From an uncultured Muribaculaceae bacterium (GTDB lineage Bacteria > Bacteroidota > Bacteroidia > Bacteroidales > Muribaculaceae), in assembly GCA_910588035.1 (NCBI GenBank), contig CAJUPY010000005.1:1-64000 (forward strand): a stretch of 64,000 bases of DNA, in the 5' to 3' direction. Shown in pieces: positions 25,571 through 35,281 of this stretch (positions are counted from its first letter, which is position 1; every line of letters starts with the position of its first letter). Position numbers and translations under genes: made by a program. The notes under the pieces were generated by a model, which had not been told where the DNA came from, searched no databases, and saw only the letters and a program-made list of their open reading frames with translations.

Positions 25571-27529
25571 ATGAAAGCTATCGTTCATGGATCGACACGT
25601 CTTTTAATGGCCTCGATTCTTTTGATTACCGGAACCTATGGTTCGTCAGCCCACACCGCTGAAGAACCAGACACAACACTGCTTCTTGAGCAGGTTGAAG
25701 TGACGGCCCGCAAAAAACCGCTCGCGACCGTACAGTCACTGTCGGGTGTGGAACTGCAGTCGCTTTCATCAACATCAATAGCCGACGCTCTCAAATACTT
25801 CGCCGGCGTCCAGATCAAGGACTATGGCGGATTGGGCGGACTGAAAACTGTCAATGTCCGCTCGTTAGGCTCTCAACATGTCGGTGTCTACATTGACGGC
25901 ATCAGAATCACAAACGCACAGAACGGCACAGTCGACCTCGGGAAATACTCATTGTCGACACTTGAATCTGTCTCGCTCTACAACGCAAACAAACTCGACC
26001 AATGCCAGTCAGCCTCGGAATATGCCTCCGGTGCCACGGTCTATCTGCAGACACGGCGTCCGACACGCGACTCCCTGTCGGTGTTGGCAGGCATAGGTTC
26101 TTTCCACACCTACCGCACCCGTCTCAACGCACAGTTCTCACGCAAAGGCTGGAGCGGGTTTCTCGACGGAGAATATCTGAGTTCGCGAGGTGACTATCCA
26201 TTCCGCTACAAATCGGAATTTGAGGACACTGTCGGACACCGCACGAACTCCGACATCGAGTATCTCCGTCTTGAGAGCGCGTTGTTCAAGGGAGGGTTCG
26301 CTTCTCATTTGTACTTATACATTTCCGAGCGCGGCTGTCCGGGAGGAATCGTCAGACGTCTATCTGACAAATATAATAATGTAGGCCGCGAATGGGACAC
26401 CGATTTTTTTGCACAGTCATCTTTCGAACATCGTTTCGGGCGTCACCACCGGGTAAAATTCAATGTCAAATATGCCCACGAATATCTTCGCTACAACACC
26501 GACTATCCCGAAAACCAGAATACGGCACGCGTCGACAATCACTATTGGCAGAACGACGCCTTCGCTTCGGCCGCCTATAGCTGGCACCCCGTCAGCTGGC
26601 TTAGTGTCAATGCCGGCTATGATGCCCGTGTGTCGTGGCTTGATGCCGATCTGAAGAGATTTAGCGTTGTCAGACGTCTTGATCAGAAAGCAGTCGCCGC
26701 CACCCAGATCAACTGGCGTGATCTCAGACTTGCCGCATCTATTCTATACCAACACTACAAAGACCACACCGTGACCCACGTCGGAGCCGCCGACCCACTG
26801 AGCCGTTTCACCCCGGCTGTCTCGTTGGGTTACACGCTGAAAGGAGTGACAATGAGGGCATGGTATAAATCTATTTTCCGCGCCCCGACTCTCAATGACC
26901 TCTATTACACCCAGGTCGGAAACCGCAACCTGAAGCCTGAATACACAAAACAGTGGAATCTCGGAGCCGAATATCAGTTATCATCGCCAAACTGGCTCGC
27001 ATCAGTGCAGGCCGATGCCTACCTGAACCACATTGAAAACCGCATTGTCTGTCTACCCCTGAAGGGTACCTACACCTGGTCGATGATGAACTATGGCGAG
27101 ACATTCTGCCGCGGATTGAATTCGACATTGTCGTTCAGATACATGAACGGCCCATGGAATTTTTCGCTTCTGACTTCATTGACATGGCAGAAAGACCTGA
27201 ACCGCACCGATCCAGACGATGCCGACACCTACGATAAACCGATCTGCTACTCCCCGACCCTCTCTTTTGGCATCACCGCCATTGCCGGTTGGAAAACGCT
27301 GTCACTCACCGTTTCCGAACTTCATGTTGGAGAACGGATGTGGTCATATGCCGATCCGGAAGACGTTCTCAAGCCTTATAACAACGTCGATCTGAAACTC
27401 ACCGGAAGTTTCAACCGTTTCGCCGCCTCGCTTGAAATAAACGACCTTCTTGACGTGCAATATGAGCACATTCCGCGCTATCCGATGCCTGGTCGCCAGT
27501 TCAAGTTCACACTGACCGTATCGCTTTAA
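25571..27529 (+). CDS. btuB: TonB-dependent cobalamin receptor (BtuB type)
   Basis: 652 residues. Signal peptide ~1-30; a short stretch with LLEQVEVTARKKP acts as a TonB-box-like region. The plug (~45-150) has SIADALKYFAGVQIKDYGG and VNVRSLGSQHVGVYIDGIRI. The 22-strand barrel ends with ...QFKFTLTVSL, terminal aromatic/hydrophobic strand. It lies 18 bases behind the B12 riboswitch hairpin, which fixes the substrate as cobalamin or a close corrinoid. The next two genes follow at 25 and 9 bases and should be co-expressed surface partners. Confidence 0.92.
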   Translation: MKAIVHGSTRLLMASILLITGTYGSSAHTAEEPDTTLLLEQVEVTARKKPLATVQSLSGVELQSLSSTSIADALKYFAGVQIKDYGGLGGLKTVNVRSLGSQHVGVYIDGIRITNAQNGTVDLGKYSLSTLESVSLYNANKLDQCQSASEYASGATVYLQTRRPTRDSLSVLAGIGSFHTYRTRLNAQFSRKGWSGFLDGEYLSSRGDYPFRYKSEFEDTVGHRTNSDIEYLRLESALFKGGFASHLYLYISERGCPGGIVRRLSDKYNNVGREWDTDFFAQSSFEHRFGRHHRVKFNVKYAHEYLRYNTDYPENQNTARVDNHYWQNDAFASAAYSWHPVSWLSVNAGYDARVSWLDADLKRFSVVRRLDQKAVAATQINWRDLRLAASILYQHYKDHTVTHVGAADPLSRFTPAVSLGYTLKGVTMRAWYKSIFRAPTLNDLYYTQVGNRNLKPEYTKQWNLGAEYQLSSPNWLASVQADAYLNHIENRIVCLPLKGTYTWSMMNYGETFCRGLNSTLSFRYMNGPWNFSLLTSLTWQKDLNRTDPDDADTYDKPICYSPTLSFGITAIAGWKTLSLTVSELHVGERMWSYADPEDVLKPYNNVDLKLTGSFNRFAASLEINDLLDVQYEHIPRYPMPGRQFKFTLTVSL

Positions 27530-27554
27530 AATCAACCAATTCAAATACTATACA

Positions 27555-28841
27555 ATGACACAACTGAGACAACTGCTGTCGGTCTTGCTCATCGCCATAT
27601 CGGTGACCGCCACAGCTCAAGAAAAAATCATTCTTCTCAACGAAGGCAACTGGCAATCTGACAACGGACGCATGACCTATTTTGAGAATGGCAAGATTGT
27701 CAGCAACCAATGGTTCCGCGATGTCAACGGCTCGAAACTCGGCGACACACCCAACGACATTATCCAGATCAACGACAATCTGATCGCCATTGCGATCAAC
27801 TGGTCGAACATCGTTCAGTTCATCACCCCCCAGGGCAAAGCGGTGGCCGCGACAGAAGATGTTCCAAACAACCGTAAACTCGCCTCCGACGGACGCTATG
27901 TCTATGTTTCCTCCTATGGTCATGAATGTGGTTCAGAGAAAGGCCTGTTGACATTCGAGCGCGGATACGTGGCCAAGATCGACATCACGACCTTCAAGGT
28001 TGTCGACGCGGTCGAGGTCGGTTATGAACCTGAAGGCATCGCCCTCTACAACGGTCATCTTTTTGTGGCCAACACCGGCGGATATGCCTTTCAGGAAGAC
28101 CATGAATATGAAACCACGGTCGATGTCATAGATGCCGCCACGATGAAAGTCACCAGATCGGTCGACACCGGGCAGATAAACCTTTACGGCAAAATGTCAC
28201 AGAGCGGACAATATCTGTGCATCAACTCTCCTGGCGACTACTACGACATTCAGGCCGCCACGATAATTCTTGACTGTGGCGCCGTCATCAGCGGCAAACC
28301 CGATGATCAATGTTTCGTCAAACTCGACTATGCCGCCACCTACAGCTGCACCACAGCCGACGGCAATTTCTTCGCGGTAGGGTCGAGATATTCATATTAC
28401 ACCAGCGAATACACTTTCAACTATCTCACTATCAACCCTGCCGAGGTGTTGGAATCGGGAGGAACCGGAGGCATTTATGAGACAATGCCCGGAACATTGC
28501 TGTCTGACCTGAAATCAATGACAATGCCCTATGGAATCTATGTCAACCCCTACACCGGCTACATCTACGCTACCGACGCCGGCTCGTTTGCCGCAGCCGG
28601 GGGATTATGGCAATGGTCTCCTGAAGGTAAGCTGCTTGGCAAACATAAGGTCTACATTAACCCGGGACACTTTCTCGCCCTGCCTCCCGACGGAAAATTT
28701 GACGGTGTTGACCAGATCGAAGCCGACTGCGACCACACAAACGATCAGATCTTCAACCTTCAGGGAATCAGAGTCACCAACCCGATCGACGGCCAGCTCT
28801 ACATTCAGAACCGACGTAAATTCATCTATCATTCAAAATAA
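27555..28841 (+). CDS. BtuG-like beta-propeller, cobalamin capture protein
   Basis: 428 residues. The signal peptide (1-22, ending TATAQ) has no lipobox Cys. Repeated blade pieces such as IIQINDNLIAIAINWSN, ASDGRYVYVSSYG, YEPEGIALYNGHLFVANTGG and MPYGIYVNPYTGYIYATDA indicate a YncE/DUF5074-type seven-bladed propeller. In Bacteroides, BtuG is such a propeller, a surface lipoprotein that binds B12 very tightly on top of BtuB. Here it ends with a short tail (FNLQGIRV...GQLYIQNRRK), suggesting T9SS-linked export instead of lipidation. Operon position right after btuB supports the role. Confidence 0.8.
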   Translation: MTQLRQLLSVLLIAISVTATAQEKIILLNEGNWQSDNGRMTYFENGKIVSNQWFRDVNGSKLGDTPNDIIQINDNLIAIAINWSNIVQFITPQGKAVAATEDVPNNRKLASDGRYVYVSSYGHECGSEKGLLTFERGYVAKIDITTFKVVDAVEVGYEPEGIALYNGHLFVANTGGYAFQEDHEYETTVDVIDAATMKVTRSVDTGQINLYGKMSQSGQYLCINSPGDYYDIQAATIILDCGAVISGKPDDQCFVKLDYAATYSCTTADGNFFAVGSRYSYYTSEYTFNYLTINPAEVLESGGTGGIYETMPGTLLSDLKSMTMPYGIYVNPYTGYIYATDAGSFAAAGGLWQWSPEGKLLGKHKVYINPGHFLALPPDGKFDGVDQIEADCDHTNDQIFNLQGIRVTNPIDGQLYIQNRRKFIYHSK

Positions 28842-28850
28842 AACCTCACT

Positions 28851-31800
28851 ATGACTTTTAAAAGCGCATTAATCACATTGATCGCCATTGCCGGAGGTGC
28901 ATCTGCCACTTCTGCCGCCAACGTCACTGTGACAATGAACAATGTATCGAAAACCATGTCGCTTGTCTCAAAGACAACAGGCGAGGCTGTAGAGACAGGC
29001 ACACCTGCCGGAACGGTCTATGACTTTGAGACTCCGGCAGGCGACTATCTGCTGACCGCCTATGCAACCGACGGCAAGACGGTCAACGGAACCATTGAAC
29101 TGACCGTCAACGATAACGGAGCGCAGGATTTCAAAATCATCACCTGCACCGCCTATGCCACAAACAGCGGCTGGACTACAGCCAACGGTGACTACAGCCT
29201 TGACGTGAAAGTCAATTCAAGAGAAGGTGAAAGCAAAAAAATCACGGTCGGAAACAGCATCACAGCCAACCGCCACACCTTTCTCGCACTCAGCGGAAAC
29301 AGCTATCAGGCATCATTCATTCCGGGCGAGAGGCATCGTGACGAAGGCTTTGTGACACTCTACAAAACCGGCACACTGACATCAAGCATCAATATCTCAG
29401 GTGCCATTCCCCAGGCCGAGAACTTCACTATAACAGTGCCTGAGAACGCCTGGTTTGAGCTCGGAATGAAGTTCTCCCATTTTGTCGACTTCACCAAAGT
29501 CGATCCTGTCAAGACCGAGATCTCAGGCGGAAACAAGTCGCTGACCTACAATCTCGCGAAAGGACAGATCTACAACTACCGCACGTCGATTAAAGGCGGG
29601 CTGACGCAAGCCGGATATTTCACCATGAACGCCGATGAGTCGAAACGCCCGGTGATCAGATTCTCCAGACAAGACTATGAGGCGTTCAGCCCCAGGACAA
29701 TAAACCACGATGTCCACTCAAACCAAGGTTACGAGACCGGTGACATATTCGTCAACATCAATCCTCGCGGACATCTCGAGCTGAAACAAGGCGAGACCTT
29801 CAAGGCCCATGCGATGAGATCGTGGGAGCTCACCGACAATTCTACCGGCAACTATTTCATGGAGCCCGACTTCCACTACACTGTCATCGACCTTCAGGGC
29901 AAGCCGAGCGAGAACGTGATCTCGGTCTCCCAGGCCGAAGGTTCATCGTGGGCCGACATAAAAGCTGTCGGCAAGGGAACGGCGATCGTCCTTGTCACAT
30001 ACGATGCGATCGGAGTCAACTACTATAGCAACGCCACGAAAAGCCCCTATATGGGCGGCGAATACTGGGGCGCGATATGGCCCGAGAACACCGCGGCATA
30101 TGTCATCACTGTCGGTGAAGGCTCATCGTCCGTCAAACCCAACATGCTGATCAATGAGAAATACAACAAGGAGACACTCAAACTGTCGGGAGCCGATGTC
30201 GATGCAGAACACGATGTTTTCTATTACCTCGACACTGAAGAGGGCGCGTCTTACACATTCAGACCCGAGGGTGCCGCAAACGTGACAATAGCTTATCCGT
30301 CGATCGGTGCCCAAATGGCGACCTACAACGGTTTTACCACCGACGGCGTGACCAGAAACGCCGACGGCAGCTACACCCTGTTGCTCAAGGAAGGACGACA
30401 GATCGTCAGACTGACCGATGCGTCAGGCAAATCGGCCTACCAGGTGTTGACAGCAAAAAAATGTCACCGAGACATAATCAACCTGACGCGCGAAGGCAGC
30501 AGCATTTTCCAACCCGGCGACCAGGTCAAGATTCAATACTCGGGACTGCGCCACCCGGCAAACAAACTCGCCGGCATCTACAATATGTCGGCCTATGTCA
30601 CATATAACGGTGTTCCTAACGGATCGTCGCTGATTCTCGGATCAGGACAATACACCTTTGGCTCGGCGGCATCGGCCCAGGCTATTACCGTCACAATTCC
30701 AGAAAGCCACGATGTCGCCGGTGAACCTTCGATCAACATGACCGAAGGTGTCATTCAAGTCAACGGCTTCGGTGATCCCATAGGCAACCACCGCACGATT
30801 GACCCGGTGGCAGGCCGTTCGCCAAACTTCACGGCAACAGCCCATAAGACATATTTCGGCATGATTCCCGACGTGACAATCAAACTGACGGCGGTCAGAA
30901 ACTTCGAGATCAGAATCGACTGCGATGTGGAGGACGCCGACATCACGCTGTCGCTCAACGGAAAAGCTCTTCAACCTGACGAAAACGGCCTATACAGCGG
31001 AACCTACGGCACTTATTCATTGCGTGCCGCCAAGGCGGGCTACCGTTGCTATCACGCCGATTACACCATTGGTGACGATGCCGAGGGTCTCCAGACCTTT
31101 AGCGTCGAGATGACAAAAAGTGAAAACATCTGGGATGGCAAGACAATGACCGAACCAGAATCGAAAGAAGGTGTATATCAGATCGCCGATGCCGCAAACC
31201 TCGCCTGGTTTGCCAACAATGTCAACACCAAAGGTGGCATCAATAATGCCGTGCTTCTGAATGACATCGACCTCGGCGACTTTGAGTGGACCGCCATCGG
31301 AAACACCTCGTCGAAACCGTTCTCCGGTGTCTTCACGGGCTGCAACCACCGCGTTGGCGGTCTCTTCATCAATGACCCGAACAACGACAACCGCGGCCTC
31401 TTCGGCTACGCACGCGGAACAGCATCGTCACCCTCGGCTATCACCGGTGTCACGGTTGACGGTAAAGTCTCAGGAAAACGATATGTGGGAGGAGTGCTCG
31501 GATATGCAAACGCCTACGTGACTGTCGACACCTGTGCCAACTATGCCGAGATCACCGGAACCGGGGCCTCGGTGGGCGGTATCGCAGGTTACATCGGAGC
31601 AACGACATCGCGTGTGGCAAACTGCTATAATGCCGGCAAAATCGACAGTCCGGACATTCACGCCGGAATCGTCGGAAACATCGCCAACAACTGTGACAAC
31701 ATCGAGAATGTGTTTAACGTCGGAGAGATAAGCGAAAACACCAATGCATCGGCCATCGTCGGTTCGACCCTTAGCAAGACAAACGTCAGAAACGCATTTG

Positions 31801-32132
31801 CCGTCAAAGACTATGCCGAGCCAAACGGATACACGCTTGTGACTGAGATGCAGATGGAATCGGGTGAGATCGCCTACAGACTTGGTAACGCGTTCGGTCA
31901 GAAAATCGGCGAGGATCCATATCCGGTCTTCGGTGCTCCCGAAGTGAAATTCGACGCTGAGAACAATCGCTACTACAATGACTCTGATTCAGGTGTAGAG
32001 ACCAACCGATATGACGGTCTGACCCCGGTGCTCTATTACAATCTTCAAGGTGTGGCATCGCAGTCTCCATACGAGGGGCTCAACATAGTGCGCATGTCAG
32101 ACGGATCTTATCGCAAAATGATCATAAAGTAA
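28851..32132 (+). CDS. Giant exported GLUG-repeat protein of the B12 operon
   Basis: 1093 residues. The signal peptide (1-22) has no lipobox. About 25-740 is beta-rich with Ig-like segments and no domain I can name. Residues ~765-1000 contain GLUG-type repeats (NAVLLNDIDLGDFEWTAIG, FSGVFTGCNHRVGGLF, YVGGVLGYANAY, SVGGIAGYIG), as in adhesin-like proteins. The end (YYNLQGVASQSPYEGLNIVR) is the same short tail type as the BtuG-like protein. It is the third gene under the B12 riboswitch, 9 bases after the propeller gene and before a terminator. A role in corrinoid capture or release from carriers is inferred; BtuH is a functional analogue but no similarity is evident. Confidence 0.75.
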   Translation: MTFKSALITLIAIAGGASATSAANVTVTMNNVSKTMSLVSKTTGEAVETGTPAGTVYDFETPAGDYLLTAYATDGKTVNGTIELTVNDNGAQDFKIITCTAYATNSGWTTANGDYSLDVKVNSREGESKKITVGNSITANRHTFLALSGNSYQASFIPGERHRDEGFVTLYKTGTLTSSINISGAIPQAENFTITVPENAWFELGMKFSHFVDFTKVDPVKTEISGGNKSLTYNLAKGQIYNYRTSIKGGLTQAGYFTMNADESKRPVIRFSRQDYEAFSPRTINHDVHSNQGYETGDIFVNINPRGHLELKQGETFKAHAMRSWELTDNSTGNYFMEPDFHYTVIDLQGKPSENVISVSQAEGSSWADIKAVGKGTAIVLVTYDAIGVNYYSNATKSPYMGGEYWGAIWPENTAAYVITVGEGSSSVKPNMLINEKYNKETLKLSGADVDAEHDVFYYLDTEEGASYTFRPEGAANVTIAYPSIGAQMATYNGFTTDGVTRNADGSYTLLLKEGRQIVRLTDASGKSAYQVLTAKKCHRDIINLTREGSSIFQPGDQVKIQYSGLRHPANKLAGIYNMSAYVTYNGVPNGSSLILGSGQYTFGSAASAQAITVTIPESHDVAGEPSINMTEGVIQVNGFGDPIGNHRTIDPVAGRSPNFTATAHKTYFGMIPDVTIKLTAVRNFEIRIDCDVEDADITLSLNGKALQPDENGLYSGTYGTYSLRAAKAGYRCYHADYTIGDDAEGLQTFSVEMTKSENIWDGKTMTEPESKEGVYQIADAANLAWFANNVNTKGGINNAVLLNDIDLGDFEWTAIGNTSSKPFSGVFTGCNHRVGGLFINDPNNDNRGLFGYARGTASSPSAITGVTVDGKVSGKRYVGGVLGYANAYVTVDTCANYAEITGTGASVGGIAGYIGATTSRVANCYNAGKIDSPDIHAGIVGNIANNCDNIENVFNVGEISENTNASAIVGSTLSKTNVRNAFAVKDYAEPNGYTLVTEMQMESGEIAYRLGNAFGQKIGEDPYPVFGAPEVKFDAENNRYYNDSDSGVETNRYDGLTPVLYYNLQGVASQSPYEGLNIVRMSDGSYRKMIIK

Positions 32133-32168
32133 ACATTTGATTTTAAGTAATAATTTTTTCTGCCTTAT

Positions 32169-32205
32169 AATCGGCCCGGCATGTGAGATGTCGGGCCGAT
32201 TTTTC
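32169..32205 (+). terminator. Terminator of the B12 operon
   Basis: AATCGGCCCGGCAT pairs with ATGTCGGGCCGATT and is followed by TTTT; strong GC stem. Confidence 0.88.
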
Positions 32206-32337
32206 CTCTATATCCGCTAAAAACATTAAATATTTGATAATAATTCTAAATTATCATCAGTCACTATTGCCCGATTGGACTCCACGGGAACCGGCAACTT
32301 TTTTCATGACGGCAAACCAACTGTGACGAAAATCTGT

Positions 32338-32345
32338 TATCTTTG
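32338..32345 (+). promoter_or_regulatory. -7 box of the mscL-aroK-ald-rnhA unit
   Basis: TATCTTTG, 28 bases before the mscL ATG; no clear -33 box. The region between the terminator and this box (32206-32337) shows only AT-rich sequence. Confidence 0.55.
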
Positions 32346-32373
32346 TGAAAATTTTTAAACTATTTAAACGATT

Positions 32374-32814
32374 ATGGGAAAATTCCTAAATGACTTCAAA
32401 GACTTTGCCATGAAGGGCAACGTGATCGACATGGCAGTCGGTGTGATCATCGGCGGCGCGTTCGGCAAAATTGTCAGCTCTCTGGTCAACGACATCATCA
32501 TGCCAGTGGTCAGTGTGCTCACCGGCAGTGTGACCTTCAGCAACCTCAACGCCACCCTCCGCGAGGCTCAGACCGATCCCGCCACAGGTGACGTCATCAA
32601 AGAAGCCGTCACTTTCAACTACGGCATGTTCATTCAGAACATCGTCGACTTTCTCATCATCGCTTTCTGCATCTTCATCGCAATCAGACTGATGATGCGT
32701 TTCAAGAAGAAAGAGGAAGAAGCTCCGGCCGCGCCTCCCGCACCTTCAAAAGAAGAAGTGCTGCTCACCGAGATACGCGACCTGCTCAAACAGCAGAACG
32801 AAGCTAAGAAATAA
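32374..32814 (+). CDS. mscL: Large-conductance mechanosensitive channel
   Basis: 146 residues. Opens under membrane tension and releases solutes on osmotic downshock. N-terminal FLNDFKDFAMKGNVIDMAVGVIIGGAFGKIV is the diagnostic helix and TM1. A periplasmic loop follows, then TM2 (FLIIAFCIFIAIRLM), a charged linker with Pro/Ala, and the C-terminal bundle helix LLTEIRDLLKQQ. First gene of a tight run: aroK follows after 13 bases. Confidence 0.96.
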   Translation: MGKFLNDFKDFAMKGNVIDMAVGVIIGGAFGKIVSSLVNDIIMPVVSVLTGSVTFSNLNATLREAQTDPATGDVIKEAVTFNYGMFIQNIVDFLIIAFCIFIAIRLMMRFKKKEEEAPAAPPAPSKEEVLLTEIRDLLKQQNEAKK

Positions 32815-32827
32815 AACCCGGGCGACA

Positions 32828-33364
32828 GTGAAACCGATTTTTCTGATCGGATTCATGGGGTCGGGCAAGACCACACTCTGCAAGGCACTCGCCCGGCTGA
32901 CAGGAATCAGGACCGTTGACCTCGACGACTATATCGCCGGGGTCGCCGGCATGTCTATACGCCAATATTTCGACCTCCATGGTGAGGCTGCTTTCAGACA
33001 GCTTGAGACAAAATGTCTCGAAACCCTCGCCGAAACCGCCGACGACACGATAATAGCCTGCGGCGGCGGCACCCCCTGCTTCAACAACAACATGGCGGTC
33101 ATGAACAGCCGCGGAACGACAATCACGCTCGACACCCCGATCGAGGTGCTGCACTCGCGTCTGATGAGGGGACGTCACAAACGGCCGCTGATTGCGTCGC
33201 TTGACGACACCGCGCTGCGCCGGTTCATCATTGCCAAGCTTGCCGAACGCGAACCTTTCTATTCTCTCTCAACCCACCGGTTTGAGTCGACCCTGCTTGA
33301 AAACGAACAGGAGATCGACATCACTGCCAAACGATTTATCGAACTTTTTCTCAGACCACAATGA
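32828..33364 (+). CDS. aroK: Shikimate kinase
   Basis: 178 residues, GTG start. Phosphorylates shikimate in aromatic amino acid synthesis. The P-loop is GFMGSGKTT; the substrate Asp lies in VDLDDYI; GEAAFRQLE and IIACGGGTPCF are the shikimate-binding segments; the lid Arg is in RGRHKRPLI. Its TGA overlaps the ATG of the next gene. The GTG sits 13 bases after mscL and gives the correct N-terminus KPIFLIGFMG. Confidence 0.95.
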   Translation: MKPIFLIGFMGSGKTTLCKALARLTGIRTVDLDDYIAGVAGMSIRQYFDLHGEAAFRQLETKCLETLAETADDTIIACGGGTPCFNNNMAVMNSRGTTITLDTPIEVLHSRLMRGRHKRPLIASLDDTALRRFIIAKLAEREPFYSLSTHRFESTLLENEQEIDITAKRFIELFLRPQ

Positions 33365-34545
33365 ATCTGAACGAACCCGAAGGCATCACCGCCCCGCAGC
33401 CTTGTGAGACAGCCTCGCGACGCCGCATCTTCTCGATCGGCCTGCCACGGTGCAACAACGCCGCCGAACGCCGCTTTCCACTCACCCCCGAAGCCGTCAA
33501 CATGCTTGTCGAACGTGGATTCATCGTCAAAATGGAGAGTAACGCCGCCGAGACAATCCACTACAACGACAACGCATACATGCACCAGGGAGCGCGGATT
33601 GTCGGCCGAGATGAGACCTTGCTCTGTGACATCGTCATTCATCTCGCGCCTCTCGACACTGCCGACATCAGGCGACTCAGACGGGGCGCGCTTCTGCTCA
33701 CACTGCTTCATCTCGACTGCCAGACAAAAGAAAACGTGACGGAACTGCTCAAACGCGGCATCATCTCGATAGCGATCGACCTCATAGCCGATGACAACGG
33801 CAACAGACCGTTCGCTGACATTCTCTCCGAGATTGACGGAAGGGCATCGGTCGCGCTCGCGTCTGCCCTGCTGGCCGACTCGGTTCACGGAAAAGGGATT
33901 CTGCTCGGCGGTGTAGCCGGCATCGTGCCGTGTGAGGTGATGCTGATCGGTTCGGGCATCGCGGCAATTGCCGCAGCACGTTCGGCCACCGGACTCGGAG
34001 CGATCGTAAGAATGTTTGACAACGATGTCTACCGCCTCAGGGCAGCAATAAGAGAACTCGGGCCCCAGATCATCGGTTCGGCGATGCACCCGAAGGTAAT
34101 GTCAAAAGCCCTGATGTCGGCCGACGTGATCGTCGTCACCGACACCACCCACACAGTCTTGTTTGACCGCGACAGCGTGGAGACAATGAAAAAAGGGGTG
34201 ATCACCTTTGACATCAGCCGCCGTGAGGGAGCCACATTCCCCTCGATGCCGAAAATAAACCTCTCTCACGCACGCCCCGGCGACAACAACTCCGACGGGC
34301 AACGCGTCTGCTATCTCCACTCGGGCAGCGCGGTTCCACGCACATCGGCCATGGCCCTGAGCAACACGTTCATCACCATGCTCGACGAGATAGTGACCCT
34401 CGAGGGTGTCACAAACGCGCTCAAACTGTCGCCGGGCCTGCAAAAAGCGGCATGCACCTTCCTCGGCAAGGTCGTGAACCGGCAGATCGCATCGGCGGTC
34501 GGAATGAGACACGTCGACATAAACCTTTTCCTGCAACTTTCATGA
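33361..34545 (+). CDS. Alanine dehydrogenase / PNT-alpha family protein
   Basis: 394 residues, cytoplasmic. The N-terminal AlaDH/PNT domain has ERRFPLTPEAVNMLVERGF. The NAD domain follows (GIVPCEVMLIGSGIAAIAAARSA, then an acidic residue in MFDND), with DVIVVTDTTH and VITFDISRREG later. Alanine dehydrogenase would interconvert alanine and pyruvate with NAD. Some active-site residues of AlaDH (e.g. the KE..E.RV start) look altered, so the substrate is uncertain. It overlaps aroK by 4 bases and precedes rnhA by one base. Confidence 0.8.
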   Translation: MNLNEPEGITAPQPCETASRRRIFSIGLPRCNNAAERRFPLTPEAVNMLVERGFIVKMESNAAETIHYNDNAYMHQGARIVGRDETLLCDIVIHLAPLDTADIRRLRRGALLLTLLHLDCQTKENVTELLKRGIISIAIDLIADDNGNRPFADILSEIDGRASVALASALLADSVHGKGILLGGVAGIVPCEVMLIGSGIAAIAAARSATGLGAIVRMFDNDVYRLRAAIRELGPQIIGSAMHPKVMSKALMSADVIVVTDTTHTVLFDRDSVETMKKGVITFDISRREGATFPSMPKINLSHARPGDNNSDGQRVCYLHSGSAVPRTSAMALSNTFITMLDEIVTLEGVTNALKLSPGLQKAACTFLGKVVNRQIASAVGMRHVDINLFLQLS

Positions 34546-34546
34546 C

Positions 34547-35194
34547 ATGGCAAACCACCGTAAATTTTATGTAGTCTGGGAAGGACATTCTCCCGGCATC
34601 TATGACTCCTGGGAAGAGTGCAAACTGCAGACCGAAGGTTATCAAGGTGCGAAATTCAAGGCTTTTGACAATCAGGAAGCGGCGACAGCAGCCTTCAGGG
34701 GTGACCCGGCCGACCACATCGGCATTCTCAAATCAATAGCCGGCCACCGGGCCAACGTCAGAAACTACGCAGCCATTCCCGAAATAAGACTCGAGGCCAT
34801 TGCCGTCGACGGTGCCTGTGCCGGAAATCCCGGAATGATGGAATACCGCGGAGTGCGTGTCAGCGACGGATCAGAAATCTTCCGTGTCGGACCGCTTCCC
34901 GACGGCACCAACAACGTAGCCGAGTATCTCGCCCTGGTCCACGCCCTGGCGATGCTCGACAAACAGGGCGACCACACAACGCCGATCTATTCCGACAGCC
35001 GAACCGCCCAATCGTGGCTGCGCGGCGGAGCCCACAGGTCAAAACTTGCCCGCACTCCGGCCAATGCCAAGATACATGAGATGCTCCAACGCGCCGACAT
35101 GTGGCTCGCATCACACCGTCCGACCGCAAATCCGATAATCAAATGGGATACCGACAACTGGGGTGAGATACCCGCCGACTTCGGCCGTAAATGA
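34547..35194 (+). CDS. rnhA: Ribonuclease H1 with N-terminal hybrid-binding domain
   Basis: 215 residues. Degrades RNA in RNA-DNA hybrids. Residues 1-50 are the caulimovirus-VI-type binding domain (KFYVVWEGHSPGIYDSWEEC, GYQGAKFKAF). The catalytic domain follows with its acidic residues in VDGACAGNPG, NNVAEYLAL, YSDSRTA and KWDTDNWGEIPADF. Last gene of the mscL run. The fusion is common in Bacteroidales. Confidence 0.92.
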   Translation: MANHRKFYVVWEGHSPGIYDSWEECKLQTEGYQGAKFKAFDNQEAATAAFRGDPADHIGILKSIAGHRANVRNYAAIPEIRLEAIAVDGACAGNPGMMEYRGVRVSDGSEIFRVGPLPDGTNNVAEYLALVHALAMLDKQGDHTTPIYSDSRTAQSWLRGGAHRSKLARTPANAKIHEMLQRADMWLASHRPTANPIIKWDTDNWGEIPADFGRK

Positions 35195-35281
35195 TCACCC
35201 GGCCCATCCGATGTAAACTGACACACAATAAAATGAATGATTTTCTGTTATTAGATTGTAATCACACATTTTATTGCAAAC

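Noticed and set aside
33259..34089. 276-residue minus-strand frame
   Set aside because: Antisense to the aroK/alanine dehydrogenase-like genes, which carry family motifs; it has none.
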